Below, piece after piece: positions 52,640 to 62,439 of a stretch of DNA of 64,000 nt. Origin of the DNA: Clostridiales bacterium (lineage in GTDB: Bacteria; Bacillota; Clostridia; Oscillospirales; CAG-272); assembly GCA_012800735.1 (NCBI GenBank), contig JAAZIU010000013.1, positions 124,001-188,000 on the forward strand. Reading direction: 5' to 3'. The notes under the pieces are model-generated. The model was not told the DNA's origin and did no database searches. It saw only the letters and a program-made list of their open reading frames with translations. The translations under genes and the position numbers were made by a program. Each line of letters begins with the position of its first letter. The first letter of the stretch is position 1.

Positions 52640-54730
52640 TTAAAAGATCGAAAGGGTAAGGAAAAGGGTTGACATCAACGACGCAACCAACGAAACGACG
52701 GTAATCTGGGTGTTGATAGACGGTCCGGCGGTATCTTTGAACGGGTCGCCCACGGTATCGCCGACGACTGCCGCTTTATGAGCCGGCGAGCCTTTGCCGC
52801 CCTCGTTGCCTGCCTCGATGTATTTCTTGGAATTATCCCAAAGTCCGCCCGAATTGCTCATAAACAGCGCCAACAAAAGTCCGGTGATGATATTGCCGCA
52901 CAAATAGCCGCCGATTGCCTGTACTCCGCCGATAAATCCTACTACCAATGTGCTGACGATTGCCATAAGTCCGGCGGGGATAAGCTCCTTCATCGCTCCG
53001 GTGGTGGCTATCATGATGCATTTATCGTATTCGGGCTCTACGCCTTCTTTGCCTTCTTTCAGGCCTACAATCTCACGGAATTGCCGGTGTATTTCTTCGA
53101 CCATACGCTGCGCATTTCTGTCAACACCGAGCATCAGCATCGCCGAGAAGACGGCGGGAATAGCCGCGCCGATGAGCAGCCCGAAGAAAACAACCGGATT
53201 CATTATGTCGAAGTTTTTAATGCCCTCGACCCCCAATTCAGCGGCTGCGGTGTTCACTTCGCTCATAAACGCTCCGAGCAAAGAAATCACGGTCAGTCCC
53301 GCCGCAGATATCGCGAAGCCTTTGGTTACCGCTTTTACCGTGTTGCCGGCTGAATCAAGCTCGTCGGCTATGGCTATGACATCCTCGCCTAAGTTGCCCA
53401 TTTCGGCAAGTCCGCGGGCGTTGTCGACTATCGGGCCGTAGGCGTCGTTGCTGACAATCATTCCGACGATCGAGAGCATTCCGACCGCCGCCATCGAGAT
53501 TCCGAACATCGAGTATTCGAAGGTATAAGCAGGATTAATAGATTCGCACAGCTTATACGCAGCGAGCGCCGACACGCCGATACCGATCATGGCGGGAAAT
53601 ACGCTGAGCAGACCGTAGGAAATACCGGATAATATGGTGAACGCAGGACCGGTGCCGCTTGCCTTAGCCACCATCCTGACGGGCTTTTTGGAGTCGTCTG
53701 TAAAATAATCGGTAGTGATGCCGATGACAACTCCGACCAAAAGTCCGACGACACAGGCAAGCCAGATACGCCATTCGAATTTCAGGATTGCCGTCGCCGC
53801 CGCAGTGAGAGCGATATAAACGCCGGTCGTTACATAAGTGCTGGAATTGAGCGCTCTGGTAGGATTGCCTTTCTTTCCTATCCGCGCGGTCAATACGCCG
53901 ATAACCGAAGCGAGCAGTCCGAGAGCCGCAAAGCAGAATACCATCGAAACGTTGAGTACTCCGCCTACCGCCGAATCAATAGAGCCGGCAAGCACGAGCG
54001 CCGCCGCCATCGACGCGACGTTGGAGTCGAAAAGGTCAGCTCCCATTCCGGCGACGTCTCCGACATTGTCGCCGACGTTATCGGCTATTACGGCGGGGTT
54101 GCGCGGGTCGTCTTCGGGTATGCCGAGTTCAACTTTGCCGACGAGGTCGGCGCTGATATCGGCAGTCTTGGTGAATATGCCTCCGCCCGCCTTGGCGAAC
54201 ATGGCAAGCGAACTCGCGCCGAAACTGAAGCCGAGTATGGTGGTCGCGTCACCGGTCAAAAGGTAGACAATGGCTACCCCGAGCAGACTGGAGCCGACGA
54301 CTGCCATTCCCATAACGGCTCCGCCGCGGAAACCCGTCATAAACGACGGCTTGATGCCGCTTTTGGCTGCTTCGGCCGCTTTCACATTAGCTATGGTGGC
54401 GACTTCGATACCTATCTTGCCGGCGATGGCCGAGAATGCGGTTCCCATCAGATACGCCACAGCCATAAGTATGTTGTCAAAAATATTTCCCTTCCAGATA
54501 GGCGAAGGCAACAATATCAGGATCAATACTGCCGCGACAAGCGCAAATCGGGCGAGAACCGTATATTCTTTCCGCAAAAAGGTTCTTGCCCCCTGACGTA
54601 TTAATTCGCCGTTTTTAGCGATCAGCTTATTCTCGGAGGGCTGCCTTTTTACCCATAAAAACAGCCAGGCGGCGAAAGCAAACGCCACCAACGACACCAG
54701 AATTGACAGGTACAACATGAGTTTATCCAT
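52640..54730 (-). CDS. hppA: Membrane-bound ion-translocating pyrophosphatase, K+-independent type
   Basis: A 696-residue protein with about sixteen helices. It couples hydrolysis of pyrophosphate to ion pumping. The substrate site is shown by ISADLVGKVELGIPEDDPRN and AVIADNVGDNVGDVAGMGAD, and the C-terminal one by HKAAVVGDTVGDPFKDTAGP. The segment GNTVKAVTKGFAI near residue 463 has Lys where K+-dependent enzymes have Ala, so this reads as a K+-independent, probably H+-pumping, form. The ATG at 54730 has GGGAGG upstream; a 21-codon extension lacks support. It is a single gene with promoter and terminator. Confidence 0.93.
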   Translation of the reverse strand: MDKLMLYLSILVSLVAFAFAAWLFLWVKRQPSENKLIAKNGELIRQGARTFLRKEYTVLARFALVAAVLILILLPSPIWKGNIFDNILMAVAYLMGTAFSAIAGKIGIEVATIANVKAAEAAKSGIKPSFMTGFRGGAVMGMAVVGSSLLGVAIVYLLTGDATTILGFSFGASSLAMFAKAGGGIFTKTADISADLVGKVELGIPEDDPRNPAVIADNVGDNVGDVAGMGADLFDSNVASMAAALVLAGSIDSAVGGVLNVSMVFCFAALGLLASVIGVLTARIGKKGNPTRALNSSTYVTTGVYIALTAAATAILKFEWRIWLACVVGLLVGVVIGITTDYFTDDSKKPVRMVAKASGTGPAFTILSGISYGLLSVFPAMIGIGVSALAAYKLCESINPAYTFEYSMFGISMAAVGMLSIVGMIVSNDAYGPIVDNARGLAEMGNLGEDVIAIADELDSAGNTVKAVTKGFAISAAGLTVISLLGAFMSEVNTAAAELGVEGIKNFDIMNPVVFFGLLIGAAIPAVFSAMLMLGVDRNAQRMVEEIHRQFREIVGLKEGKEGVEPEYDKCIMIATTGAMKELIPAGLMAIVSTLVVGFIGGVQAIGGYLCGNIITGLLLALFMSNSGGLWDNSKKYIEAGNEGGKGSPAHKAAVVGDTVGDPFKDTAGPSINTQITVVSLVASLMSTLFLTLSIF

Positions 54731-54770
54731 AAAATATACGCCTCCCGTAATTATTTTTGTTTCCCAATCA

Positions 54771-54800
54771 ATTATACACCCAAAAGCCGGCAAATGTCAA
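54771..54800 (-). promoter_or_regulatory. Sigma-A promoter of hppA
   Basis: TTGACA (54795-54800) and TATAAT (54771-54776) on the minus strand with an 18-base spacer. It lies in the 330-base divergent region 54731-55060. Confidence 0.75.
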
Positions 54801-54889
54801 TACTAAATAAGAGAATAAAAGTTATGATATCGATGAATTCACATTGGAATTCATATCATCCGATATGAGATAAGCTCAAAGCTATTTTC

Positions 54890-54918
54890 TTGACAACCCG
54901 ACCGTAATGTGATATAAT
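54890..54918 (+). promoter_or_regulatory. Consensus sigma-A promoter of the DUF2156 - GNAT unit
   Basis: TTGACA (54890-54895), 17 bases, TATAAT (54913-54918). The leader of about 135 bases holds short inverted repeats, including TGAC/GTCA before six T residues. Confidence 0.85.
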
Positions 54919-55060
54919 AATGCAATACGAAAAAAGTACAGTTACATGAAATACAACTGCGTTCAGTGACTGCAGCGCAAGCAATATGGTTTGACAGGCT
55001 GTTTTCGTCATTTTTTAAAATAACAACAAATATATATTAAACACAATTAAGGTGAAAATT

Positions 55061-55969
55061 TTGACAGAATTCCGTCCGATTTCAATCGCTGACAAAGATA
55101 TTATCGTATCGCGTTTACGAGCCGAGAACAGCCGAAGCTCAGATTACAGCTTCGCAAATATGATTATGTGGGATTCCCGCTTCCAAAAGCATATTGCCGT
55201 TTTTGAAGACAGACTGATAATTGATATAAGAGTCAGCAGTTGTCCGAGCGTTGAATGCCCTTATTTTGCTTTTCCCGCGGGTTCCGGCTCTCTCAAGCCG
55301 GCAATCGATTTTATGAAAGAATATTCGGCTCAAAAGGGCTGCGCTTTCTCTATGCGGGGAATCAGCGAAGACCAGCGCATCCTTCTTGAAAGCGAATTTC
55401 CGGGGCGCTTTGAGTTCACCGAGAAAAGAAATGCATTCGACTACATTTATCTCGCGGAAAAGCTTTCGACCTTCGCAGGGAAAAAGCTGCATTCCAAGCG
55501 AAATTTCTGTAACCGCTTTGAAAAGACCTACAACTGGGATTTTGTCAGACTGACGCCGGATATGATACCCGACTGTATGGAATTGTACGAGAAATGGCTC
55601 GACGGCATCGACAAGTCACTCGACGGGGTAAAAGACGAATACAAAGCAATCACCGTCGGGTTCGAGAACTGGGAAGCTCTTGAGCTTGAAGGCGGCGTGC
55701 TTCGGGTTGACGGACAGATAATCGGGTTTGCTGTAGGCGAGCGCATCTCCACCGACACTTTCGACGTTCATTTCGAGAAAGCCTTAAACTCTTATTCCGG
55801 CGCATATCCCATGCTCTGCCGTGAATTTGCAAAGCAGATTATCGGCGACCGTCCCGAAATTGTTTACATTAATCGCGAAGATGATATGGGACAGGAAAAT
55901 CTTCGTAAATCAAAGCTTAGTTACTATCCTGAATATCTCCTGAAAAAATATGTCGTAAAGGAGAAATAG
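55061..55969 (+). CDS. DUF2156 family protein (aminoacyl-lipid transferase-like)
   Basis: A 302-residue protein of the DUF2156 family, related to the C-terminal acyltransferase region of MprF and to FemX-like GNATs. The N-terminal pattern (EFRPISIADKDIIVSRL, SSDYSFANMIMW) and later KLHSKRNFCNRFEKTY, GVLRVDGQIIGFAVGE and YINREDDMGQENLRKSK are family marks. It may transfer an aminoacyl or acyl group at the membrane. TTG at 55061 is chosen because AAGGTG lies six bases before it and the family starts there; a GTG three codons earlier overlaps that site. Coupled to the GNAT gene two bases downstream. Confidence 0.8.
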   Translation: MTEFRPISIADKDIIVSRLRAENSRSSDYSFANMIMWDSRFQKHIAVFEDRLIIDIRVSSCPSVECPYFAFPAGSGSLKPAIDFMKEYSAQKGCAFSMRGISEDQRILLESEFPGRFEFTEKRNAFDYIYLAEKLSTFAGKKLHSKRNFCNRFEKTYNWDFVRLTPDMIPDCMELYEKWLDGIDKSLDGVKDEYKAITVGFENWEALELEGGVLRVDGQIIGFAVGERISTDTFDVHFEKALNSYSGAYPMLCREFAKQIIGDRPEIVYINREDDMGQENLRKSKLSYYPEYLLKKYVVKEK

Positions 55970-55971
55970 TC

Positions 55972-56544
55972 ATGAAAGTCATTCGTGACCGAATCTCGTT
56001 CCGGCGCTCTTTGCCCGGTGACGAACCCGAACTTAAAAAGTTATGGCAGACAGTCTTTTGCGACAGCGATAAATTTATCGACGCTTTTTTTGAGGTGTTA
56101 TACCAGCCGGGTTTTGCATGTGTTGCTCTTTGCGATGACATTATTATCTCAGCCGGATACTGCCTGCCGGGGGTTGTTGCCAGGGGGCAAAAATGTTATT
56201 ATATTTACGCGATGGCTACCTACCCTGAATACAGAAGTCAGGGGATTGCGACAATGATCGGACGGCGGCTCATTGATGACGCTTTTGCCGAAGGCGCAGA
56301 CATGGTCGCGACATTGCCCGCTTCCGAATCTCTTGTAGGATGGTACAGAGAAAAACTGGGAATGATCCCGACATTTATCAAGGGGCTTCCCGGAGCGGAG
56401 TTTCCCGAAAATTGGCATCGTTTTTATGCCATGTTCGGCGGCGGACCCGACAGCGGAGCTCCGAGCCGTCTCTCTGCTGTCGCAGCCCTGGGAATTGACC
56501 TGAATGATTTTACCGGTTACGGCTGGGAGCTGACTTTTGATTAA
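55972..56544 (+). CDS. GNAT family N-acetyltransferase
   Basis: A 190-residue protein of the GNAT fold. YIYAMATYPEYRSQGIATMIGRRLID is the acetyl-CoA-binding motif A (R/Q-x-x-G-x-A), and ESLVGWYREKLGM is the motif B end. Substrate unknown. It starts two bases after the DUF2156 stop with GGAG as ribosome site, so the two gene products probably act together. A clear terminator follows. Confidence 0.85.
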   Translation: MKVIRDRISFRRSLPGDEPELKKLWQTVFCDSDKFIDAFFEVLYQPGFACVALCDDIIISAGYCLPGVVARGQKCYYIYAMATYPEYRSQGIATMIGRRLIDDAFAEGADMVATLPASESLVGWYREKLGMIPTFIKGLPGAEFPENWHRFYAMFGGGPDSGAPSRLSAVAALGIDLNDFTGYGWELTFD

Positions 56545-56547
56545 AAT

Positions 56548-56588
56548 AATACAGCGGAACGAAAACAGCGCCGTTTCGCTGTATTTTT
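56548..56588 (+). terminator. Intrinsic terminator of the DUF2156 - GNAT unit
   Basis: AATACAGCG (56548-56556) pairs with CGCTGTATT (56577-56585), with further pairing inside, and five T residues at 56584-56588. Confidence 0.85.
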
Positions 56589-56643
56589 CCGAATGAGGAC
56601 ATTAAAAAAGAACAACATAATAATTAGTTTTAAGAGATAAATA

Positions 56644-57999
56644 ATGGGCAAACAACGTGATTTGACAAAAGGGGACATCGGCAGAACTCTGATTCTTTTC
56701 AGTCTGCCGATGATCGCCGGCAATATTCTGCAGCAGCTGTATAATGTGGCGGATACCGTGATAGTGGGGCATACCATCGGAGAGGAAGCCTTGTCCGCGG
56801 TAGGGTCTTCATACAGTCTTATGGTCTTTCTGACTTCGATAATCATAGGTCTGACCATGGGGAGCGGAGCGGTTTTCGCCCAGTTTTTCGGCGGAGGAAA
56901 AATCACCGATCTGAAAAAAGGGATGGTAAATTCCTTCGTCTTTATGTCATTAATTGCCGTTGTCATCAATGTCATATCCCTTCTTTTGGTCGACAACTTG
57001 ATAATATGGCTGAATATCCCGGCCGAAGTTTCGGAATATGCCAAAATCTACATGACCGTTGTCTTATACGGCATCATCCCGATATTTATCACGAATTATT
57101 TTTCGGCGCTCTTAAGAAGCGTCGGGAATTCGGTGGTACCGCTGATTTTCGTCGGTTTATCTGCCGTTACCAATATAGTTCTGGATCTGGTTTTTATCAT
57201 AAAGTTTGATATGGGAGTGGGCGGCGCGGCATGGGCGACGGTAATTTCGCAAATTCTTTCCGCTCTCGGAACCGGTATCTATTTTTTTGCTAAATTTAAT
57301 AATCTGCTGCCGTCTAAAAGTGAAATCGTCTATGCTCCTGAGCTTTTGAAATATATATTATCTAATTCTGTTCTGACTTCGATTCAGCAGTCGATAATGA
57401 ACCTGGGCATTCTGATGATTCAGGGGTTGGTTAACTCTTTCGGATTGGTTGTGAGCGCGGCTTTTGCCATAGTCGTAAAGATTGACGCGATCGCATATTT
57501 TCCGGCTCAGGATTTCGGCAATGCGTTTTCGATTTTCGTTTCTCAGAATTTCGGCGGTAAAAAGTTTGACAGGATAAAAACCGGCTTCCGTCAGGCGCTG
57601 GTTATTTCAAGCGTTTTTTGTGTTTTGGCGTCTGTTTTTGTCAATGTTTTTGCAAGAGAATTAATGGGATTATTTATAGATACATCCGTTCACGGGGCAG
57701 TTGTCGAGACGGGTATCCGATATCTGAGAATTGAAGGGGCTTTCTATGTGGGCATCGGAGTTTTATTCTTGTTATACGGTATCTATCGCGGGCTTGCAAA
57801 ACCGGGTATGTCGGTAGTGCTGACGGTCATATCCCTCGGTACGAGGGTCGCGCTCGCCAATATACTGTCGGGATTTGGTTCGATAGGCGTCATCGGAATC
57901 TGGATGGCTATACCCATAGGCTGGGTCCTGGCTGATTTGGTCGGATTGGTTTATTATAAAAAGAAAATTTTGCATGAAACTGAACACGGAATTTCATGA
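56644..57999 (+). CDS. MATE family efflux transporter
   Basis: A 451-residue protein with twelve helices in two MatE halves. LILFSLPMIAGNILQQLYNVADTV and the QSIMNLGILMIQGLVNSFG segment are typical of the NorM/DinF-like bacterial group, driven by H+ or Na+. It exports cationic compounds; substrate unknown. The ribosome site (AAGAGAT) is weak. No clear promoter was found in the 55 bases after the upstream terminator. A terminator follows. Confidence 0.9.
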   Translation: MGKQRDLTKGDIGRTLILFSLPMIAGNILQQLYNVADTVIVGHTIGEEALSAVGSSYSLMVFLTSIIIGLTMGSGAVFAQFFGGGKITDLKKGMVNSFVFMSLIAVVINVISLLLVDNLIIWLNIPAEVSEYAKIYMTVVLYGIIPIFITNYFSALLRSVGNSVVPLIFVGLSAVTNIVLDLVFIIKFDMGVGGAAWATVISQILSALGTGIYFFAKFNNLLPSKSEIVYAPELLKYILSNSVLTSIQQSIMNLGILMIQGLVNSFGLVVSAAFAIVVKIDAIAYFPAQDFGNAFSIFVSQNFGGKKFDRIKTGFRQALVISSVFCVLASVFVNVFARELMGLFIDTSVHGAVVETGIRYLRIEGAFYVGIGVLFLLYGIYRGLAKPGMSVVLTVISLGTRVALANILSGFGSIGVIGIWMAIPIGWVLADLVGLVYYKKKILHETEHGIS

Positions 58000-58023
58000 T
58001 GATAATCAAGAGTATGTTTAAAT

Positions 58024-58060
58024 AAAAAATGGACGGCTTTTATGCCGCCCATTTTTTTTG
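58024..58060. terminator. Bidirectional terminator between the MATE gene and the sialidase-like pseudogene
   Basis: Stem of about twelve bases (58025-58036 with 58044-58055) with one mismatch; T-tract on both strands. Confidence 0.85.
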
Positions 58061-58097
58061 TCATCTCGTTAAGTATTAACGCTTTTTGGTGATAACC

Positions 58098-59224
58098 TTA
58101 GATTCCGCCTTTATTTACAAGCACCCTCAACTTCGATTCGGGATTTACAAGCTTTCCCGCCGTGACATCGTATTCCGTTATTTTTGCCATCAATATTTCA
58201 CGCTCGGTATATCTTTCCCGGTCGTAAATTATATAGATATTGCCTTTATCATCTTCGGTAACATCGGGATAAGACACATTTTCCCTCTCGTCGATCATCA
58301 AAAAGCCTTTCCATGTTTTGCCGTCGTCAGAGAGCATGGCTTTCAGATTATTTCGCCCATGCCCGGAAACACCTTTGTTTTCATCCTGAACGACAAAATC
58401 ATGATGATTGACAAGCAAAAGCCTGCCGCTTTTCAAGCGCCGGATATGGAACCGTGAGCAGGGACCGCCGAGTCCGCTGTCGCCTATATCGTACCATTAT
58501 AGCCTTTGTCATCGGAAAACCCCTGTCCGATGCCGGTCTTGGCGCGGATAAGCATCCATAATCTGCCGTCCTTCAATTCGACAATCATATGCTCGTCAAT
58601 GCATCTGTCCTTATAATCGGTATGACCGATAAGCGAAAACGACTCGCCTTTATCTGTTGAACAATACACATTCGAGAAACGCTCTTCTGGCAGATAATTG
58701 TATTCCGAAGAACCGACATTCCATATCGAACAGCAGGCAAGCCACTCGCCGGAACTCAATATAACCGGCTTATTCATCATAATGCCGTTTGCAATGCGTT
58801 TCGGCGCCGAAAATACCGGCTTGTCGGCATCGGGATCATCGCACACAGCCGCCCATACACCGATGCGGCCGTCAAAAAATGAATAGCTCTGCGCATAGAA
58901 CAGCCAAAGTCTGCCGGTATCGTCAATCCACAGGCATGGGTCGAAAACACGGCATTCGGGAGTCGGAGCTTCAACAACCATGTAAGGCTCTCCGAAATCC
59001 GCATCGTGACTGTCGCCTTTCAGCAAAACCACGAAATTCCCGCTTTCCTCGCCGGACATACCGCCGTAAAATGATACAAAAAAGCGTCCTTTTGAAGTTC
59101 TTTCTATGCCCGGTATGCCTTGGAAATTGCGGTTGCGGTTTGCAAACCGGCAGCCGGGGGCATTTTTTACAGGCTCATAAATAAACTTTGCCGAAAGCAA
59201 AGCGTCGTCTTTTTTTGAAGACAT
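58098..59224 (-). pseudogene. Sialidase-like (BNR-repeat) glycosidase, split by a frameshift
   Basis: Two adjoining frames form one protein of about 375 residues of the exo-alpha-sialidase / BNR-repeat type. The first (59224-58484, 246 residues) has RTSKGRFFVSFYGG, LWIDDTGRLWLFYAQ, VYCSTDKGESF and ELKDGRLWMLIRAKTG; it ends GQGFSDDKGYN-G-T-I. The rest continues one frame over from about 58493-58500: YDIGDSGLGGPCSRFHIRR, SGRLLLVNHHD, AMLSDDGKTWKG, NIYIIYDRER. Loss of one base in a GYTW-type motif explains the shift. It begins 45 bases after the CoA-transferase gene, with GAGGTG as ribosome site. It may be a true pseudogene or a sequencing error. Confidence 0.75.
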
Positions 59225-59269
59225 TACAGCACCTCGTTACGATAGTTGTTTGACTCTTCTGTTATTCGC

Positions 59270-60811
59270 TTAACTGTTGCTTTGATTACTCAGTTGCGAT
59301 ATCGATACATCAAAAGGAAGGCGGTCAAGAATATCACGCTTTATATCGATACCCGGAGCGACTTCAATCAATTCCAGCCCGATGTCTGTCAGCCGAAATA
59401 CGCAGCGCTCAGTTACATATAACACCCTCTGCCCGTTCTTTATCGCCTGCTGCGCAGAAAAGCTTATGCTGCGGATTTCCTTCCTGAATTTCGGAATGCT
59501 TCCTTCACTGTTAATACAAACCATACCGTCTTTTTCAACAGTCTCGAGTCCCTTTGTACTAAAGGTCAAACAGAATACAACCGTTTTTGCGGCGGAGGCT
59601 ATGTTGGCAAATCCGCCTATTCCAGCGAATGCATCCGGTCCGCGATGCGAGTTGACATTGCCGAAGCGGTCAACCTCTAAAGCGCCTAAGAAGCATATAT
59701 CAAGGCCTCCGCCGTCATAGAAGTCAAACTGCATCGACATATGGTATATGGCATCGGCGCCGATCGTCGCGCCGAAAGCGCTGCCCGATGCCGGCAACCC
59801 GCCGATTCCGCCTGATTCCACCGTCAGAGTGATATAATTGAGAATTCCGGATTCAGATGCGTATTTACCCACCATCTCCGGTATTCCTATCCCTATATTG
59901 ACTATATCGCCGCGTTTAAGCTCCAGAGCCGCGCGTCTCCCGATTATATCGGCAGAGCAGTCATTGCGGCTGCGCGTCTTTCCCCTCTCCGCATGGACTC
60001 TCTTATACCAATATTGCATATGGGTAAACGGCACATGGATATCGCCCGACATTGTCAGCGCAGCCTTGCTTTCAGCGGTCGGCTCGCATACCACCACCGC
60101 ATCCACCAATATGCCGGGAACGATAACATTCCACGGACGGCCGAATTCATGACTGACACGATCCACCTGAACGATTACTTTCCCGTTGTTTGCCTTGGTT
60201 GCCTGAGCTACCGACAGAGCATCCACCGTCACGCATTCGTTTTCAAACGAGATATTGCCGTTCGGATCAACAGTTGTGCCTTTAATAATCGCAATGTCGA
60301 ATTTCGGCAGCTTATAGTAAAGGTATTCATCATCGTCAATCGTAACTGCCCGAACCATGCCGTTGTCATTGGAGATTTCATTCACTCCGGGGCCTTCAAC
60401 GCGCGGATCGACAAATATGCCTAAACCAACCTTAGAGATGTAACCCGCCAATCCGGCTGCCTGTGCTCTTATGGCGTGGGAGATTGCCCCCATCGGAAGA
60501 TTATAAGCTTCCAATTCGTTTTGCAGCACCAGCCTGCTGGTTCCGGGCATACAGCCGTAGTGACCGAATATGAGTTTCTTTGCTGCGCCCGCGCGGATAT
60601 ACGGTTCGCCCAGCCGGTTTTCGTCCCAAAAGCCATAACCGGACTGGGAAACCAGCGTGAGGTTTTTGGGTGAGCCGGTTTTAATAAACCGCTCGTATAT
60701 CGCCTTATGTACTTCTTCGGCGTTGGAAAGGGCTAAAAACGCATTGACGCAGACGCAGTCGCCGTCCTTAATCATTTCCGCCGCTTGCCCGGCATCTATT
60801 ATCTTAAACAT
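59270..60811 (-). CDS. Acyl-CoA:acetate/propionate CoA-transferase, YdiF/Pct type
   Basis: A 513-residue family-I CoA-transferase with alpha and beta halves fused. The alpha part has VSQSGYGFWDENRLGEPY and NLPMGAISHAIRAQAAG. The beta part has the catalytic Glu in TVESGGIGGLP, after GDIVNIGIGIPEM, with a GSAFGATIGADAIYHM segment. It exchanges CoA between acetate, propionate, lactate or similar acids in fermentation. The ATG at 60811 has GAGG upstream; fourteen extra codons are unsupported. Promoter at 60872-60900; the sialidase-like gene follows. Confidence 0.9.
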   Translation of the reverse strand: MFKIIDAGQAAEMIKDGDCVCVNAFLALSNAEEVHKAIYERFIKTGSPKNLTLVSQSGYGFWDENRLGEPYIRAGAAKKLIFGHYGCMPGTSRLVLQNELEAYNLPMGAISHAIRAQAAGLAGYISKVGLGIFVDPRVEGPGVNEISNDNGMVRAVTIDDDEYLYYKLPKFDIAIIKGTTVDPNGNISFENECVTVDALSVAQATKANNGKVIVQVDRVSHEFGRPWNVIVPGILVDAVVVCEPTAESKAALTMSGDIHVPFTHMQYWYKRVHAERGKTRSRNDCSADIIGRRAALELKRGDIVNIGIGIPEMVGKYASESGILNYITLTVESGGIGGLPASGSAFGATIGADAIYHMSMQFDFYDGGGLDICFLGALEVDRFGNVNSHRGPDAFAGIGGFANIASAAKTVVFCLTFSTKGLETVEKDGMVCINSEGSIPKFRKEIRSISFSAQQAIKNGQRVLYVTERCVFRLTDIGLELIEVAPGIDIKRDILDRLPFDVSISQLSNQSNS

Positions 60812-60871
60812 GCTTGTTTCCTCTTTCACAGTCATTGGCAACATAATAATCAATATAAGTTATTTATGTAT

Positions 60872-60900
60872 ATTATACATGCCATGGAAGATATTGTCAA
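60872..60900 (-). promoter_or_regulatory. Sigma-A promoter of the CoA-transferase unit
   Basis: TTGACA (60895-60900) and TATAAT (60872-60877) on the minus strand with a 17-base spacer. It lies in the 323-base divergent region 60812-61134. Confidence 0.82.
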
Positions 60901-61043
60901 TAAAAATACATTATTTAATATTACTGATTCAATTTTAATCTTATTAAAGTTGTTTTTTAAAAATTGTTAGGATGAATATCATAAGTCTGATTTGGCTTCT
61001 CCCGACATCATTCAAGTTATAAACACATTATTGCTTTACGTTC

Positions 61044-61072
61044 TTGACAGCCTGTCATCCATGTGATATAAT
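61044..61072 (+). promoter_or_regulatory. Consensus promoter of the ceramidase-like - GH20-like unit
   Basis: TTGACA (61044-61049), 17 bases, TATAAT (61067-61072). The -10 neighbourhood (ATGTGATATAAT) is the same as in the promoter at 54890-54918. Confidence 0.85.
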
Positions 61073-61134
61073 GCAAACAAGCAAGAAATAACAATAATAT
61101 TTACCGAGTTATATTTTGACAGGAGGTCGCTTGT

Positions 61135-62406
61135 ATGTTATACTGTGGACTTTATGAAGTGGATATCACCCCCGCGCTGGGAATGGAAATCCCTGGACAC
61201 TTTAACCTGCGCCCCGCCAAAGGCATCCTTGAGCGTCTGTATGCCCTTGCCGCTTATTTCGAAAACGACGCGGGTGAGAAAGCGGTAATCGTCACCTGCG
61301 ACGTAATCGGCATACCCGATTGTCTTGCAATGAAGACCCGCGCGGAAATCGCCGATAAACTTGAAATGTCCGCGTCATCCGTTATGCTCTGCGCGACGCA
61401 TACGCACTACGGCGGTCCGGTCGAGACCTGGGGCGACTTTGTCCATGAAAACAACGTCTATATTGATTTCTTGGGTTCACGGATGTTTGACGCCGCCGTT
61501 TACGCCGCGCAGAATAAGCGCCCTGTGCGTATCGGATACGGCAGAGGCTATGAGAATACCCTCGCGCACTATCGCGACTTTATCCTCCCCGACGGCTCCT
61601 ATGCAACCAACGCCCATGTCCCCGGAATGCGCGCGCTCGGAGAGATAGACCCGGAAGTCGGAGTGCTTCGCATTGACAACGCAGATGGAACGCCCTACGG
61701 TTTGATTGCCAACTACGCCTGCCACTGCGACAGCGTCGGCGGCGTTTCGCTCTTTTCCAGTGACTATCCGGGTGCGATGCGCGACACCCTGCGCAAAACC
61801 TACGGCGCCGATTTCATGCCGCTGTTCGTCAACGGCTTCTCCGGCAATATAAATCATATCGACTTTGAGCACGGCACCTCTTCCGAGAAGGGCTACTACC
61901 GCCGGATGGGTCGCATCCTCGCCGGCGCAGTCAGCGAGACTTATGAGAAGATCTTCCTATCTGACGATGAAGCTGTCGGCGGCAAAGACGAGCGCTTTAC
62001 GATTCCGTCCCGCCTTCCCGACGCTGACACCCTCGCCTGGGCCGAAACCGTGCGCCCCGAAGACGGCAGGATTGATAACTTCTACGCTTCGGAGGCAAAA
62101 CGCATGGCTGCCGAAGGTTCCCAGCCCATCCCCGTCACCGTACAGGTGCTGAAGATCGGTGACTTGATGATCTACGGAATGCCCGGTGAGATTTATGTTG
62201 AGTTTGCCAAGATACTCAAGGAGCGTTCACCCTCCGCATACACGATGACAGCCAATCTCGCCAACGGCAGCATAGGCTATGTCGTCATCCGCGAGCTGCA
62301 CAAAAAGGGCATTTATCCCGCGCGCATCTGCAGTTCCGCAAAGACTCAGCCGGATGCCGGATACGAGATGGCAGAAAGGCTGCTTAAGCTCGCAGAGATG
62401 CTGTAA
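61135..62406 (+). CDS. Neutral/alkaline ceramidase-like hydrolase (N-terminal domain family)
   Basis: A 423-residue protein without a signal peptide. The N-terminal LYCGLYEVDITPALGMEIPG and the metal-binding ATHTHYGGP are the family marks of neutral ceramidase. LIANYACHCDSVG and FVNGFSGNINHID correspond to later metal and serine regions, the last replacing the usual GDVSPN. These proteins hydrolyse amides such as ceramide, but many bacterial relatives are uncharacterised and their substrate is unknown. The AGGAGG site is ideal. The GH20-like gene follows by 33 bases, so they share a transcript. Confidence 0.78.
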   Translation: MLYCGLYEVDITPALGMEIPGHFNLRPAKGILERLYALAAYFENDAGEKAVIVTCDVIGIPDCLAMKTRAEIADKLEMSASSVMLCATHTHYGGPVETWGDFVHENNVYIDFLGSRMFDAAVYAAQNKRPVRIGYGRGYENTLAHYRDFILPDGSYATNAHVPGMRALGEIDPEVGVLRIDNADGTPYGLIANYACHCDSVGGVSLFSSDYPGAMRDTLRKTYGADFMPLFVNGFSGNINHIDFEHGTSSEKGYYRRMGRILAGAVSETYEKIFLSDDEAVGGKDERFTIPSRLPDADTLAWAETVRPEDGRIDNFYASEAKRMAAEGSQPIPVTVQVLKIGDLMIYGMPGEIYVEFAKILKERSPSAYTMTANLANGSIGYVVIRELHKKGIYPARICSSAKTQPDAGYEMAERLLKLAEML

Positions 62407-62439
62407 GTAAGAAAATTTTAAATAGCGAGAGGTACGCTT

